Assembly (NCBI RefSeq): GCF_007066085.1
Contig: NZ_CP041405.1
Location: 4,357,001-4,421,000 of the forward strand
Direction of reading: 5' to 3'
Length of the DNA: 64,000 nt
DNA from: Paenibacillus thiaminolyticus
GTDB taxonomy: Bacteria > Bacillota > Bacilli > Paenibacillales > Paenibacillaceae
Each line of letters begins with the position of its first letter. The first letter of the stretch is position 1. The position numbers and the translations under genes are program-made. Under the pieces are notes generated by a model that was not told where the DNA came from, searched no databases, and saw only the letters and a program-made list of their open reading frames with translations. This document shows, one piece after another, positions 63,423 through 64,000 of this stretch.

Positions 63423-64000
63423 TCCTGCACCATTATACCGAACTAACGTTCTTGTTTCAAGTAATTGTTTGAAAATTAATCCAATAAATTGGTCGTTACC
63501 GTCTCCGCTCTTTATCTTCCTATCTGAAGAACTTTAACCCCCTAATACTTTACTTTCCGAAGCTGTGTTAGAAGCCATGTTAAAAGACGTAAGGTGAGAT
63601 GTTTCATCGATAACAAGCATACTTTTTTGAAATGAATGCCTATCTATTGCCTTTGCGTCACTATCCCGTTGAATCAGCTTGAGTGGAGGGGATAATGGAC
63701 AAAAGGACATAAATATAGGCACTGTGTGATTCGACAAGAAGGAACGTCTGGGCAAAGCAAAAAGGGAAATACAGGGAAATAGGCGATGTTAATAGATGCT
63801 AACGTGAACTCACTAGTGAACTCAGACGTGGGCAGGGTCGAAGTTCGGCATTGCCAGGGTGGTGCTGAGGAGTAACGTGCTTGATGGCCGGGTGTGGCGG
63901 AGGTATTTGACTGTGACGGCGGGAGTCAGCAATAGGAGGACAACGGGAGTGGCCAATAGGCGGGACAACGGAAGGTAAGCAGCCCAGGGGGGGCGAAGGC
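63423..64000. repeat. Intergenic DNA with inverted pair of dispersed-repeat copies
   Basis: No supported gene. Two copies of the dispersed repeat stand head to head at 63650-63677 (minus) and 63680-63707 (plus). The last 100 bases contain short imperfect repeats of GGAGGACAACGGGAGT / GGCGGGACAACGGAAG type. The frame at 63534-63755 (minus) crosses both repeats and is not credible. Confidence 0.65.
63650..63707. repeat. Head-to-head pair of dispersed repeat copies
   Basis: Minus copy CTGATTCAACGGGATAGTGA then CGCAAAGG; two bases further the plus copy TGAGTGGAGGGGATAATGGA then CAAAAGGA. Confidence 0.8.

Noticed and set aside
63534..63755. Minus-strand open frame of 73 codons
   Set aside because: Spans the inverted pair of dispersed repeats and has no motif.

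Overview
The window looks like chromosomal DNA from a Paenibacillus-type low-to-mid GC Gram-positive bacterium. This is inferred from strong AAGGAGG-type ribosome binding sites, frequent GTG/TTG starts, lipoprotein-anchored substrate-binding and cytochrome c proteins, and Bacillus-type families (BdbDC, EcsAB, bacilliredoxin, YkoE/C/D-like ECF transporter, YtrA/B-like unit, an orphan sporulation-type kinase). No rRNA, tRNA, CRISPR array or phage module was seen.

Layout. 1-6.6 kb: end of a Cd/Zn/Co P-type ATPase, a CWB2-like lipoprotein, a methyltransferase, the bdbD-bdbC thiol-oxidation pair and a chemoreceptor. 6.7-11.3 kb: a GH35 beta-galactosidase with a DUF4091 protein, then 0.9 kb of repeat-rich intergenic DNA. 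11.3-23.1 kb: hydrolase, lone cbiA, asnB, two DHA2 drug exporters, and between them a three-gene ECF importer whose fused ATPase is asymmetrically degenerate. 23.1-26.1 kb: an AT-richer two-gene island (S41 peptidase-like gene and a start-less hydrolase) bracketed by two near-identical terminators. 26.2-39.0 kb: GGDEF-EAL protein, MarR/quinone reductase pair, ecsAB, FAD enzyme, orphan sensor kinase, bacilliredoxin and nadE. 39.0-41.7 kb: an IS110-family element inside repeat-rich DNA. 41.7-50.4 kb: nhaC, hydrolase, a ytr-like regulator/ABC unit, bioA with a BirA-like operator, an ABC pair in decay, and acpS. 50.5-57.4 kb: a sugar-type ABC importer operon that contains an HlyD-like adaptor, divergent from a two-component system. 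57.5-61.7 kb: cytochrome c, Lrp regulator, TauE/SafE plus DUF1634, mutY and def. 61.7-64 kb: an IS1595-like transposase gene and repeats.

The most notable points are (i) a dispersed intergenic repeat family with at least 14 copies, tandemly arrayed at 10.4-10.65 kb and also flanking both insertion sequences; (ii) the YkoD-like fused ATPase, in which every lesion falls on one of the two composite ATP sites; (iii) the MalF/MalG-type importer operon carrying an HlyD-like adaptor next to a two-component system; (iv) an ABC transporter in which both genes are independently damaged; and (v) the terminator-bracketed island. All functional calls come from reading motifs by eye; no database search was possible.
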